NCBI GenBank assembly: GCA_963575745.1
Contig: CAUYUJ010014607.1
Coordinates: 37,501 to 101,500 of the forward strand
DNA: 64,000 nt
Direction: 5' to 3'
From: Prorocentrum cordatum
Taxonomy: Eukaryota > Sar > Dinophyceae > Prorocentrales > Prorocentraceae
A program made the translations under genes and the position numbers. Below the pieces are notes generated by a model. That model was given only the letters and a program-made list of their open reading frames with translations. It searched no databases and had not been told where the DNA came from. Below, one piece after another: positions 10,602 to 21,414 of this stretch (position 1 is the first letter of the stretch; every line of letters starts with the position of its first letter).

Positions 10602-11138
10602 TTAGCTTCTCAGCGTTTGCAAGAGGGCGCCCTTTGGGTTCTTACTCTCCATCTCGAGCTGCGCGATGGTGTCCGACACCGAGCCTGAGGATAACTTTTC
10701 CCAACCAGAATCTGAAGACGACTTCGGGACCAGCCCATCGACATCACTGCTGCTTCGCGTCCCCTTCTCCGAGTCACTCTTCACTAGCTCCTCGTGCTCG
10801 TTGAGTTTGGCAATGAAGTGATCAAGCTGTGCCGCTGTCGGAGCCTCCGCACCCCCTTCGCCACCAGGTGTAGCTGTACCGGGGGGCGGCACGGCACCCG
10901 TCTTGCTTTGGTTCAAAGCCTCGGTCATTGCCAGCAGCCTTGCGCGCAACTCGTTCTGTCCTCGTTGTAGTTCGGCATACGGTCCTTGCGCGTCAGGCTC
11001 ATCGTCGGAGTCGGGGACGGTGGTCCCGAGAATCACCTCGCTGTCCGATACCTCCGAGCCCGTGTCCGAGTCCCCCTGTCCCCTGTTCACGCCACTGCTG
11101 GTACAGGTAGTGCAACTCTCACAGCCCACCGACCACAC
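10602..11138 (-). CDS. Small Ser/Asp-rich frame of the DIRS-like element
   Basis: A 178-aa minus-strand frame rich in Ser, Asp and Glu, with a central helical stretch (YAELQRGQNELRARLLAM) and a second one (AQLDHFIAKLNEHEELV). It overlaps the end of the frame at 11119-11820 by 20 bp. It may be a coiled-coil gag segment. No homolog is recognised. Confidence 0.5.
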   Translation of the reverse strand: MWSVGCESCTTCTSSGVNRGQGDSDTGSEVSDSEVILGTTVPDSDDEPDAQGPYAELQRGQNELRARLLAMTEALNQSKTGAVPPPGTATPGGEGGAEAPTAAQLDHFIAKLNEHEELVKSDSEKGTRSSSDVDGLVPKSSSDSGWEKLSSGSVSDTIAQLEMESKNPKGALLQTLRS

Positions 11139-11820
11139 CCATGATCCCCATCAAGGCCGCCTCGAGCTCCCCTGACTCCCAAGCCTCCACCATGAAGTCC
11201 CAGTAGTCCGAGACCTCCTCAGCCGTCTCCTTCGCTGCGACCGCCGCGTCATACATCTTCCGACATAAAGGCCCCAGCTCGAAATATTTCCACACACGCC
11301 AAGCCACGAAGAGGACGCCCGCCGAGCTTCCCCACGAACGGTGCAACCATCCATACAAGAGGACATTGTATCCAAGCGTCCAGAACCAACTGACGAAGCC
11401 CGCCTTCATGGATCTGTTCTTCTTCATGCTCGACTTCCAGAAGCCGTTCTTCTTCTCTGGAGTCTTCACCGTCTTCATGTTCTTGGCGTCCAGCTCCTTG
11501 CGAGCGATCAACCGTGAGGAGGCGGCCAGCACCATATCAGGAGACTTGTCCGTCAGCCCAGGGAAGGGTGTCCAGGTCGTCACACCCGCGGGGGGCTTCG
11601 TGTGTACCGACTGCTTATCTGTCAAACTCACCACCTGTACTCGGAGACTCGGGTCCACACACGTCCATGTCTGATCAGCTGCTCGTCCGACCCGCTCCAC
11701 CAGTAGCATGACCACTCCAGACTTCTGCCCCTTGTGCAGGTAGTAGATTCTGTTCCACTGCGCCCAAACCCCCCATGATGCGTGGGGGCTGGGCCCCGAC
11801 GATCGAGAACTGCTCCTCAA
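11119..11820 (-). CDS. First frame of the DIRS-like element, possible membrane segment
   Basis: A 233-aa minus-strand frame at the element's 5' side. After a Lys-rich patch (KTPEKKNGFWKSSMKKN) it has hydrophobic stretches (FVSWFWTLGYNVLLYGWL and SSAGVLFVAWRVWKYF) that could be membrane segments or a buried core. The C-terminus is acidic and ends in MGIMGVVGGL. The function is unknown; position suggests an accessory or gag-like product. It is the cleanest of the element's upstream frames. Confidence 0.5.
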   Translation of the reverse strand: MRSSSRSSGPSPHASWGVWAQWNRIYYLHKGQKSGVVMLLVERVGRAADQTWTCVDPSLRVQVVSLTDKQSVHTKPPAGVTTWTPFPGLTDKSPDMVLAASSRLIARKELDAKNMKTVKTPEKKNGFWKSSMKKNRSMKAGFVSWFWTLGYNVLLYGWLHRSWGSSAGVLFVAWRVWKYFELGPLCRKMYDAAVAAKETAEEVSDYWDFMVEAWESGELEAALMGIMGVVGGL

Positions 11821-12239
11821 CGAACGGCCCCTCGGTCTCCTCGGCGTCGGCGGCCTCTGCCGCCCTGTCCCCCCCCCCTCGTCGGCGTCGTCTTCGTCCG
11901 CGAAGCGCAGCCCGAAGAAGTCCAGGAAGTCGTCCTGGCTCAGGCCGCCCCCCGCGGCCTCGGCCTCCTCGCGGAGGTCGCCCGAGAGGCCGAGAGGAGC
12001 GCGAGCCCCCGCGCCCCAGGGGCGCCCAATGACCGCGGAGTCGCGAGTCCGCGGCGGGAGGGCCGCGCGCGGGCGCGACCGCGAGGAGGCCCGCCCGCGG
12101 GCCTCGCCCCGTGCCCGCTCGAGCCCAATTCGGATCGGGGGAGGCAGAGGGGGGGAAGAGCGGCAAACAGACTGCGAGGGGGGGATGTAAGCCAGAGCTC
12201 AAGAGCCGCCAGGTCCCGCTGTTGTGCAATGGATCGTAA

Positions 12240-12380
12240 GCCCACTCGCGGCGGATCCAGGCCAGCTGCGAGCAGTTCCTCTGCGAGTGGTGGAGCGCGC
12301 TTGTCCGCTCGCGGCGGATCCAGGCCATCTGCGAGTAGTTACCTTGCGAGTAGCGGAACGCGCTTGTCCACTCGCGGAGG
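12240..12380. repeat. Tandem repeat of about 63 bp at the right end of the retroelement
   Basis: Two and a partial copies of a unit holding CTCGCGGCGGATCCAGGCCA, then GCGAGTxGT...GAGCGCGCTTGTCC. The second copy includes the 33-bp arm (12331-12363) that is inverted at 4344-4376. Confidence 0.75.
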
Positions 12381-13335
12381 GCCAGCGATAGTCGAAGTGT
12401 TTTCTCTGCGTCAGGTTCGGGAAGATAGTGATCGGGTTGGGAGCATGGGGTTGGGAAAGATGGGGATATCCCTATCCGTGGGCGGCCGAAGGCATCGTTC
12501 GTTGCATCGGAATGCTGTTGTCCATACCCTTCAGCCTCCCAACCCCGCCCTCCCAACACGATAACTGATCTCCCCACGGGCGAGAGGGGCGGATGGGGGG
12601 GCAGTTGCCTCAGGACCTGCCCCAGGGCAGGGATGGGCCGAGAGAGAGCACGCCCACCACCGCAGGGCCCTCCCCGCGGGCCCAGAGAGCCCGCGGCAGC
12701 CCTCGGCGGGCGCCGGCCACCCGGGCCGGGCGGGGAGGGCGGGCGCGCGCGTCCGCGCGGCGCCGTGGGGCCCAGGGCAGGCCTCGTTTTCCGGTACAGT
12801 GGGGGCGCGCATCGAGAAGCCGTGTGCTTTTCGTCAGGGCATCCCCAGGTATTTTTTGTTGCTCCTCGCGCTGCGCGGAGGCTTCCCGCGGCCGTCGAGG
12901 GAGCTGCTGCGGTCGGGGTGCTCCGGGTTTCTCCTCCGGGGCACCTCGCGCGCGGGCTGTCAGGGTCGGGTTTACTGCGAGGGTTTCTTGCGGCCGCGCC
13001 CGCACTGTGCGCTCGAGTGTCAGGCGAAGGGGGGGTGGTTGGCGCCTTCAGCGCCGCACGCGTCCACGCGGACCTGAGACCAGAGCGGGCCTCGTGGAGG
13101 GCTGGCGGTGGCCAGAATGCAGTCTTCATCGAAGATGCCTACGGCGAGTCACCGCCGCCCCCTGCCTTTTTGGAAGAGCCGATGTGTCCGAAAGTTGCGA
13201 CCAGAGCTTCGCCTAGCTATCGGACCATGTGTTCCCCGAGTCGGTTTGGAAAGCCTTCAGGGAACACGTGGAGGAGGAATAGGAGGATGAGAGAAAGGGG
13301 GGACAGTAATCGGAGGGAGAGGATGAAGAAAAGGA
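12381..13335. other. GC-rich flank, no gene recognised
   Basis: GC-rich sequence with long open frames on both strands that are Arg/Ala/Gly/Pro-rich and lack motifs. CCAGAGCGGGCCTCG near 13080 repeats a word from 4320. No supported gene. Confidence 0.45.
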
Positions 13336-13379
13336 GATGAAGGAGGAGGAGGAGGAGGAGGAGGAGGAGGAACAAGAGA

Positions 13380-15560
13380 CCTTTTGGGGGCCTCTTGGAT
13401 CATTCCTGGGGCCTGCTGGGAGCTCCTTTGGGGTCTTCTGGAAGCCTCATGCGAGCCTCGGTGAGGCTCTTGGGGATGTTCGGAGGCTGCTTCGGGACCT
13501 CTTTGGCCGTCTAAGGGCGTTTCTGGTCCGTCTCACGCCGTCGGAGGCCGTCTTGAGAGCCTCCAGCGTGTCGTGGGACTCTCTTGGGGCGTGTCTGGGC
13601 CGTTGTGGAGGCCCTCTTGGGCGTCTTGGAGGATTATTTGGCCGTCTTCTGGTCTTTCTGGGACCGTCCCAATGGCCTCTTGGGCCGTCATGGGTCCGTC
13701 CTGAAGTCTTCTTGTGCGATCGTGATGCCGTTTTGGGCCTCGTGCGCCGTGTTGAGCCATTAGAAGGCCGAATAGACGCAAGACCTAAATCCTTGAAACA
13801 CTTACAGAAAATCAATGACTGGGCCCGTTTGGGAACTTTCCTGGAAACCACTTGGAGGCATCTTGGGCAGTTTTGGAGGCCTCTTGGGAGGCCCTTGGGT
13901 CGTCTGGTGCCGCCGTGGAGACTTCTTGGGCGGACTCGGAGGCATCTTGGACCCTCTTGGGCCGTCTTGGTGGCCATCTTGGACCTTCCTGGGCCGTCTT
14001 GGGGGCCACCTTGGACCATTTTGGGCGAACTTGGACGCCCTCTTGGGGCCGTCTTGGAGGAGTCTTGGGCTGTCATTAAGTCGTCGTGGAAGCCTTTGGA
14101 GCTATCTTGGCGCGATGTCGGGGTCCTCCTGGGCCGTCTAGGGCCGTCGGAAGCCCGACCATACGCAAATGCCACAATCCGTCAAAAACCAAAGGAAACC
14201 CACTGATTGTGGCCTCTTCGGGTCATCCTCGGAACCTCTTGGAGGCCGCTTGGGCCTTCTTGGACTCTTCTTAAGGGCTTCTTGGCCCGTCGTGGGCCGC
14301 CTTGGAGGCTTCTTGGGCGGGCTTGGAAGCATCTTGGACCCTCTTGGGCCGTCGTGGAGGCCATCTTGGGCCATCTTGAGCGAACTTGGAGGTCTCTTGC
14401 GGCCGTCTTGGGCTTCGTGCGCCGTCATGAGGTCATCTTGGAAGCCGTTCGGGCCATATCGGGGCGATCTTGGGGGCCTCGTGGGCCGCCTTGGGCTGTC
14501 GAAAGACGGACGACTAACACATGCAAACATGCTTCTAAAACCTAAGGGAAACCAATGAGTTTGGCCTCTTCGGGCCCTCCTGGAGGACGTCTTGGAGACC
14601 CTCTTGGGCCGTCTTGGAGGCCTCTTGGGCCCTCTTGGACAGTTTTGGAGGCTTCTTGGGCGAACTTGGAGGCATCTTCGACCCTCTTGGGCCGTCTTGG
14701 AGGCCATCTTGGATCATCTTGGGCGAACTTGGAGGCCATCTCGGACCATCTCATCTTGGTGCGGGAAAGGCATTGACATGCAGATGTTGAGGTCCCTTTC
14801 GGGTGGCCAGCGGGATCGGCCGAAGCCCCAGGGGAAGTTCTTTGGACAAGAACCCAAAGCAAACCAATAGGGTCTAGCGCGCCAGACACCCCTGTGATAA
14901 ATCAACAGGGGGCGGGGGATATCTTATTACCTTCGGCCCATTCCGCCACCGTGCCTGGGTTGTGGGTATACAGCCTGATTAGTGGATGTTCGTTGACATC
15001 TCGTGGGGGGCCTCTTGGAGGCAGTTTTGAAGCCTCTTGGGGGCCGGTTCGGGGCCTCTTTTGGGCCTCTTGGGGGTCTCTTGGGGCTTTGGGGGGGCTT
15101 CTTTGGGGCCTCTTGGGGCCTCTTAGGGGACCTCTTGGGGCCTCCTGGGGACCTCTTGGGGCGGAAGGCTGGGATTTTCGGTTCGTGTTCCCTCTCTCGG
15201 GCTCTTCTGGGAAGTCTTGGGGCCCTCTTGGGCCGTCTTGGGCGCCTCTGGGGCCGTCTTGGGGCGCTCTTAGGCCGTCTTCGGGCACTTTTGGAGGCCT
15301 CTTGGGCTGGTCTTGGGCGCATCTTGGGCCGTCTTGGAGCGTCGGAAAGCCGAACAGGCGAGAACGCCAACATCCTTCAAAGACATACGGGAAATCTGTG
15401 ATCTTTGCCTCGTGGGGCCCTCTAGGAAAGCCTCTTGGAGACCTCCTGTGACGTCTTGGAGGCTTCCTGGGCCATCTTGAGGCCATCTCTGGCGTCTTGG
15501 AGCGATCTTGGGGCGACTTGGGGCCCTCTTTGACCATTTTAGGGCCTCTTGGAGCCATCT
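13380..15560. repeat. CTTGG block 1: 15-20 bp repeats with periodic AC-rich spacers
   Basis: The block consists of degenerate CTCTTGGGCCGTCTTGGAG-type units. Every 350-400 bp a spacer of about 60 bp interrupts it (near 13760, 14155, 14505 and 15345). Spacers are rich in A and C and share ACGC-AA-GCC and GGGAAAxC words. A break at 14770-15000 lacks the repeat. Long Trp/Gly/Leu-rich or Arg/Pro-rich frames on both strands follow from the unit and are not genes. Confidence 0.88.
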
Positions 15561-15764
15561 GGGCTCGTTTGGGGGCCCTCCCTGGGCGGGGCAGGCCGAC
15601 GCGAGCGATTGCGGCAGACCCCGGGCCGGCCCAGGCCAGCCTTGGAAACGATTGGTCTGGGCCCTGAGAGACGCACAGTTCTGGCTGCAGCAACAGCACG
15701 GCCCGCTCAGTGCTGCATGAGCCGTGAGGCCTTTGGGGGGCCCACTTCGTGCCAGAGGTCGGAG

Positions 15765-15920
15765 GGCACCAACTATACACCAACACCGATCCTGGCCCAG
15801 GATCACCCTGGGCCCATGATCGGTGTATATGCCTTCTTGCCCAAGGCAGGAGGGCGTATACACCGATCCTGGGCCCAGGGTGATCCTGGCCAGGATCGGT
15901 GTTGGTGTATAGTTGGTGCC
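15765..15920. repeat. Long inverted repeat (hairpin), arms of about 68 bp
   Basis: The left arm from GGCACCAACTATACACC pairs with the right arm ending GGTGTATAGTTGGTGCC, with a loop of about 20 bases around CTTGCCCAAGGCAGG. Mismatches are few. It could form a cruciform. Confidence 0.92.
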
Positions 15921-16269
15921 TTCCTAAGAGGCACGGTGGCGGATTCTTTGGGCCAGGCGAAATGAGGCTGTGTTGTCCCATTTGCTCGTGACGGTCGTTT
16001 GTCTTGTTTGTGCCTCCGACGCCTGCTCCGACCCCAGCTCCGAAGCACGGCCTGGTACAGGATCGATCCACTGGATGCCATAGACCATGTCGGCACACCG
16101 CATTTCTGAGTTGAGCACAGATTTACCAGAAAGTGGAGGCATTGCAGCGGTGTGTCTTGACGTGGGTAATGCCTGCATGTGAACGTCCATCTACTTCGGC
16201 GTTTCATGCCATCTGGTTGTTCAAGCCTTTTGCTTCGCGACAGCTACAGCAACAACTATGCTTACAGCA
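15921..16269. other. Unassigned unique sequence
   Basis: Moderate-GC sequence between the hairpin and the repeat block. No gene or repeat is identified. Confidence 0.35.
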
Positions 16270-16366
16270 GGTGACTCTTATCTGCTCGAGTGCCACTGAA
16301 CATGTACGCCCCGATCCCTCGATACCCGCCCTCTCCGTCTTCGATCGTATCCCCCTTTCTGGGCAT
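16270..16366. repeat. Inverted copy of the module that ends the 1.65-kb repeats
   Basis: Reads CTTATCTGCTCGAGTG then CCTCGATACCCGCCCTC. The reverse complement of the same roughly 97-bp module occurs at 18233-18330 and about 19763-19860. It makes 16270-18330 look like a unit with inverted ends. Confidence 0.78.
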
Positions 16367-16689
16367 ATCGTCCTTACTTGTTACGTGCAGTTAACGCAGC
16401 CCCTTAAACAAGGGAGTGGATGGAGAAGGGAAGAGACAAGGGGGAGGGAAAGGATGGAGCACGACAGATATTATCAGGGGGGTTAAGAAAAGGAAAACAA
16501 ACCAGACGGGCGGTCGAGCGGGCGGACCCTAACGGGGGGGTTGGGCGGGCGGGCCCAGAAGGCTGGGTCGAACGGGCGGGTCGTTGAAACGTCTGTCTTG
16601 CATGAATCGCGAGGAGAGCGCGATTCTTGGATAAGTTGTGAGGATGTCCCAGGCGAGAGTGCGATATTGAATAACGTGTAAAGAAGTAT

Positions 16690-18082
16690 GAGGCGGGAGC
16701 TGTTGAGCTTCCAATACTGAAGAATCAGTATTGTTCATCCCCCCCACGGTGACTGTTGTGTTTGTTCAATTGAAGTGCTTCCCCCGGGGCTCGCACCCTA
16801 TTATTAACATGGGGAAATCACTCGGCTCAAACTGTGTTGTTGCTCCCCTGATTGCAACAACAACGGCTCCCGCCTGAGACTTCCTCTGAAAATTTAGGCA
16901 GGACCCCCGCTCCCGCCTGAGGCTTCCTCGCAATTGTATTAAGGAATCGCGCTCTGGCTTGGGACTTCCTTCCAATGCATTCAGGAATCGCTGTCTCTCG
17001 GCGCTCTGGAGTCGCGCTCTCGCTGGAGACTTCCTTGCAATCGGTTCAAGAAAAGCGCCATTACGTTGGAATTCCCCGCAATTTACTCAAGTGCCGCGCT
17101 CCCGACACTCAGGCATTCAGGAGTCGCGCTCACGCTTAGGACTCATAAGCAGCCTACTGAGGAATCGGGATCTCGCTGCTCTTCATGGCCCCGCTGCAGC
17201 CCTTCGTGGCCCTTTCGCTGCCCTTCGTGGACCCGTTGCAGCCCTTCGTGGCCCCCTCGCTGCCCTTCGTGGTCCCATTGCACCCCTTCGTGGCCCCCTC
17301 GCTGCCCTTCGTGGACCCGTTACAGCCCTTCGTGGCCCCCTCGCTGCCTTTCGCGGCCCCGTTGCAGCCTTTCGTGGTTCCCTCGCTGCCCTTCGTGGCC
17401 CCGTTGCAGCCCTTCGTGGCCCCCTCGCTGCCCTTCGTGGCCCCGTTGCAGCCCTTCGTGGCCCCCTCGCTACCCTCCATGACCCCGTTGCAGCCATACG
17501 TGGCCCCCTCGCTGCCTTTCGTGACCCCGTTGCAGCCCTACGTGGCCCCCTCGCTGCCCTCCATGACCCCGTTGCAGCCCTTCGTGGTCCATTCGCTGCT
17601 TCTTAGCCCCATATATGTATGCCCTTCGTGGTCCCCGCTCGTTCGCGCCCGTCGTGGCCCCATATGCATGCGCTTCGCGGCCCGCTGTCACTCGTTGTGT
17701 CCCCTCGCTGCCATTCGTGGCCCCGTTGCTGCCCTCAGTGGCCCCGTCCTCGCCCTCTGCAGCCCAATCTACGTATACCCTTCGTGGCACCCGCTCGTTC
17801 GCGCCCGACTTGGCCCCATATGCATGCCCTTCGTGGCCCATCTGTCGCCCTTCGTGGCCCCCTCTCTGTCCTACGTGGCCCCGTTGCTACCCTCAGTGGC
17901 CCCGTCGTGGCCCTCTGTGGCCTCGCATTATTTGCCCTTCGTGCCCCCCGAATGTTCGCGCCCTTCGTGGCCCCATACGCATTCCCTTCGTGGCCCCGCT
18001 GTCGCCTTTCGTGGCCCCCTTGCTGTCTTTCGTGGCCCCGCTGTCGCTCTCGCTGTCGCTCCCCCTCTCGCTCTCGCTTTCT

Positions 18083-18113
<31 letters not shown>

Positions 18114-19588
18114 TGGTCGGTCCCCTGTTCGTCCGTCTTGGGGTCGGGTTGCCGCCGGTCAGCGCTGCCGCTGGCCAGGCCGACGGTCCGCGGCCGCCCC
18201 GCCGCTTGCTGGGGCTCGGCCTGCAGGGAGAAAAGTATACCCTTCAAAAGGGGCACGATCGAAGACGACGAGGGCGGGTATCGAGGGTGTGGTGCATACA
18301 TGTTGAATGACACTCGAGCAGATAAGAGCGAACAGTCATAAAATGATTGATGTTGAGCGCTCACTATTGAAGAATGATTATTGTTGGTCCCCCTCCTGTG
18401 CACATTGTATGTTTCAGTTGAAGTGCCCCTCCCGGCACTCGCATCCTGTTTTTTATCAAGGAAAGTCTCCCTCCTCAATCTGAGCCCCCCTGACCCCCGC
18501 GTTACAACAACAACGGCTCCCGCCTGAGATTCCCATTGAAAATTTAGCCAGGACCCCCGCTCCCGCCTGAGATATCCTCGCATGTTATTCAGGAGTCGAG
18601 CTCTGGCTTGGAACTTCCCATTCATGTATTCAGGAATCGCTATCCCGGCGCTCTGGAGTCGTGCTCTCGCTGGAGACTTCCTTGCAATCGGTTCAAGAAA
18701 AGCGCCATTACGTTGGAATTTCCCACAATTTACTCAAGCGCCGCGCTCCCGACACTCAGGCATTCAGGAGTCGCGCGCACGCTTAGGACTCATAAGCGGC
18801 CTACGTAGGAATCGTGATCTCGCTGCTCTTCGTGGCCCCGTTGAAGCCCTTCGTGGCCCCCTCGCTGCCTTTCGTGGACCCGTTGCAGCCCTACGTGGCC
18901 CCCTCGCTGCCCATCGTGGCCCCGTTGCAGCCATACGTGGCCCCCTCGCTACCCTCCATGACCCCGTTGCAGCCCTACGTGGCCCACTCGTTGCCCTTCC
19001 TGGCCCCGTTGCAGCCCTTCGTGGCCCCCTCGCTGCCCTTTGCGGCCTCGTTGCAGCCCTACGTGCCCCCCTCGCTGCCTTTCGTGGCCCCGTTGCAGCT
19101 CTACGTGGCCCCCTCGCTGCCCGCCATGACCCCGTTGCAGCCCTTCGTGGCCCCCTCGCTGCACTTCGTGGCCCCATACATGAATGCCCTTCGTGGCCGC
19201 CGCTTGTTCGCCCCCGTCGTGGCCCCATATGCATGCCTTTCGTGGTCCCGTTGTCGCCCTTCGTGGCCCCCTCCGCGGCCCAAATATACGTATGCACTTC
19301 GTGGCCCCCGCTCGTTCGCGCCCGTCGTGGCCCCATGTGCAGGCCCTTCGTGGCCTCGCTGTCGCCCTTTGTGGCCTCCTCGCTGTCCTACGTGGCCCCG
19401 TTGCTACCCTCAGTGGCCCCGTCGTTGCCTCTTGTGGCCCCGCATCATGTGCCCTTCGTGGCCCCCGCTCGTTCGCGCCCGTCGTGGCCCCATACTCATT
19501 CCCTTCGTGTCCCCGCTGTCGCCCTTCGTGGCCTACTTCGTGCCCTTCGTGGCCCTGCTGTCGTTTTCTCTGTCGCTCTCACTTTCGC

Positions 19589-19619
<31 letters not shown>

Positions 19620-19865
19620 TGACGTTGTCGTCGTTGTCGTGGTCGGTCCCCTGTCCGTCCCTCTTGGGGTCGGGCTGCCGCCGATCAGCGCTGCCGCTGG
19701 CCAGGCCGACGGTCCGCGACCGCCCCGCCGCTTACCGGGGCCCGGCTTGCAGGGAAGAAAGATATGCCCCCCAAAAGGGGTACGATCGACGACGTAGAGG
19801 GCGGGTATCGAGCGTTTGGGAAATACGCGTTAACGGGCACTCGAGCAGATAAGAACGAACAGTCT
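16690..19865. repeat. Two tandem units of about 1.65 and 1.5 kb containing a 21-bp satellite
   Basis: Unit 1 (16690 to about 18350) and unit 2 (about 18350 to 19865) share their order: a GTTGAGC...TGAAGAATxxxTATTG start, degenerate 45-bp repeats with CTCCCGCCTGAG, a 21-bp satellite, CGTCGTCGT runs, a GGTCCGCGxCCGCCCCGCCGCTT block, and a CACTCGAGCAGATAAG end. The satellite (17180-18060 and 18825-19560) is CCCTTCGTGGCCCCCTCGCTG with variants. Because 21 is a multiple of three, most frames on both strands stay open and give 7-residue repeats such as PFVAPSL. I do not call these genes. Confidence 0.9.
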
Positions 19866-20074
19866 TAATTTGATTGTTGTTGTTGCTGTTGTTGTTGGTT
19901 GTGTTATTGTTGCTGTTGTTCGGGGGCCCAGGGCACACTCTGAGGTTGAAGATTTTTCCAAGGTAGAAAACAGGGTGCTAGCCCCGGAAAAAAGGGCACC
20001 CCAATGGAAAAAAACAAGGTGAACCGCAGGGGAGGGGATCAGCAATAATTCTTACTATCGCAAAAGCAACAGCA
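19866..20074. other. GTT-rich spacer
   Basis: A TTGTTGTTGCTG microsatellite at about 19868-19920, followed by unassigned sequence with no gene. Confidence 0.5.
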
Positions 20075-20265
20075 GCAACAACAACATCGCTACCCAGCCC
20101 CCCCCCCCATTGGTCACGCCACCCCCCCTGGGTACGGGTAGCGATCGTACGTAGGGGGTGGGTTTGGACCCCCACATGTTGATGTTCGCGCGCCCAGTTT
20201 GGTGATCGCAGGGCGCCCCCGTCTCGACTTGCCCCACCCCGCCCAAGCGTTGCCGTTACCCGGAC
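20075..20265. repeat. Dispersed repeat family R1, inverted copy without insertion
   Basis: Its reverse complement matches 29825-30245: CGCTTGGGCGGGGTxGGGCA, AACATGTG and CCACCCCCTACGxACGATCG occur in the same order. This copy runs directly across the point where the other copy carries about 230 bp extra. Confidence 0.75.
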
Positions 20266-20414
20266 ACCCTCCTCCCTGGGAGCGGCCTTCACCATGTATT
20301 TATACATACGTAGCACCACCCCGCAATTGCGGATAAGAGTGACGGGGCGGGCGCGGGCGACCCGGGCGTCGAGCCGGCGGACCTCGTGGCTCTCACCTTC
20401 CCTGTCGATGGCGC

Positions 20415-20525
20415 CATCTTCCTCCTCCTCCTCCTCCTCCTCCTCCTCCTCCTCCTCCTGCTCCTCCTCTTCCTCTTCCGCGTCCTCGTCCTCATCGTTG
20501 TTGTCGTCGTCGTCGTCCGCCTCCT
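20415..20525. repeat. CTC/CGTC triplet tract
   Basis: Runs of CTC followed by TCGTCGTC. Ser- or acidic-rich frames here are compositional. Confidence 0.85.
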
Positions 20526-20530
20526 CCGTT

Positions 20531-20915
20531 CTTGGCTTGTTCAGTGAACGTAGTTTGGGTTGCGGGTGGGTCGCGGGCTCTTCACCTCCACCTGGGAGGA
20601 ATTCACAAACAGCCCGCCGCAGGCGCCGCAAATTCTAATTTATACACTGAAGGCGGTTCGGGTCGCAGGTTCTCCACCTGGAACGAATGCAAAAGAAACC
20701 CGCCGCAGGCGCCGAAGTTTTGTCTTGTTCAGTGAACGTAGTTTGGTTCGCGGGTGGGTCGAGGGCTCCCCACCTCCAACTGGAAGGAATTCAAAAACAG
20801 CCCGCCGCAGGCGCCACAAATTTTGATTTGTACACTGAACGCGGTTGGGGTCGCGAGTGCCCCACCTGGAACGAATGCAAAAGAAGCCCGCCGCAGGCGC
20901 CGAAAACTTCTGGGT
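20531..20915. repeat. 188-bp tandem duplication with internal CGCCGCAGGCGCC words
   Basis: TTCAGTGAACGTAGTTTGG occurs at about 20540 and again 188 bp later. Each unit has two CCCGCCGCAGGCGCC blocks. Confidence 0.85.
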
Positions 20916-21255
20916 GGGTCGCGGGGTGGGTCGCGGGTGGGTCGCGGGTGGGTCGCGGGTGGGTCGCGGTGGGTCGCGGGTGGGCTGCGGGTGGGTCGCG
21001 GGTGGGTCGCGGGGTGGGTCGCGGGTGGGTCGCGGGTGGGTCGCGGGCAGGTCGCCGGGTGGGTGTCGGGGTGGGTCGCGGGCGGGTCGCGGGGTGGGTC
21101 GCGGGCGGGTCGCGGGGTGGGTCGCGGGTGGGTCGCGGGGTGGGTCGCGGGTGGGTCGCGGGGTGGGTCGCGGGTTGGTCGCGGGGTGGGTCGCGGGTGG
21201 GTCGCGGGTGGGTCGAAGGGTGGGTCTCGGGCGGGTCGGGTGGGTCGCGGGTGGG
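20912..21255. repeat. GGGTGGGTCGC minisatellite
   Basis: About 30 head-to-tail copies of an 11-13 bp unit based on GGGTGGGTCGC. Long frames on both strands come from the unit. Confidence 0.93.
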
Positions 21256-21259
21256 GGAA

Positions 21260-21371
21260 CGACAACAAACAACAAACAACAAACAACAAACAACAAACAA
21301 CAAACAACAAGCAACAAGCAACAAGCAACAAGCAACAATCAACAAACAACAAACAACAAACCACACACAAC

Positions 21372-21413
<42 letters not shown>
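21260..21413. repeat. AACAA/CAA microsatellite
   Basis: An ACAACAAACAACAA tract, with AACAAGC variants in the middle and pure CAA at the end. Confidence 0.93.

Positions 21414-21414
<1 letters not shown>

Larger units (their letters stand above)
4344..12363 (-). mobile_element. DIRS-like tyrosine-recombinase retroelement, degenerate
   Basis: The minus strand holds, in element order, two small frames and a membrane-segment frame (11.8-10.1 kb), an unassigned pol-side region (10.0-9.1 kb), reverse transcriptase (9.1-8.2 kb), RNase H (8.2-6.8 kb) and a tyrosine recombinase (6.8-5.7 kb). This RT-RNase H-YR order without an aspartic protease or DDE integrase is the DIRS-type layout. A 33-bp sequence at 4344-4376 recurs inverted at 12331-12363 with about three mismatches, as expected of inverted terminal repeats. 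At least four frameshifts break the coding region, so the copy should be inactive. The exact ends remain uncertain because a tandem repeat fills 4.4-5.5 kb. Confidence 0.75.

Noticed and set aside
11675-13129. 484-aa minus-strand frame
   Set aside because: Arg/Pro/Ala/Gly-rich, motif-free, extends through repeats beyond the retroelement; GC-driven.
13337-14206. 289-aa Trp/Gly/Leu-rich frame and similar frames to 15.4 kb
   Set aside because: Produced by CTTGG units with a period near a multiple of three.
17185-18341. Frames of 215-373 aa resembling proline-rich repeat proteins
   Set aside because: They are readings of the 21-bp satellite, open in most frames on both strands.
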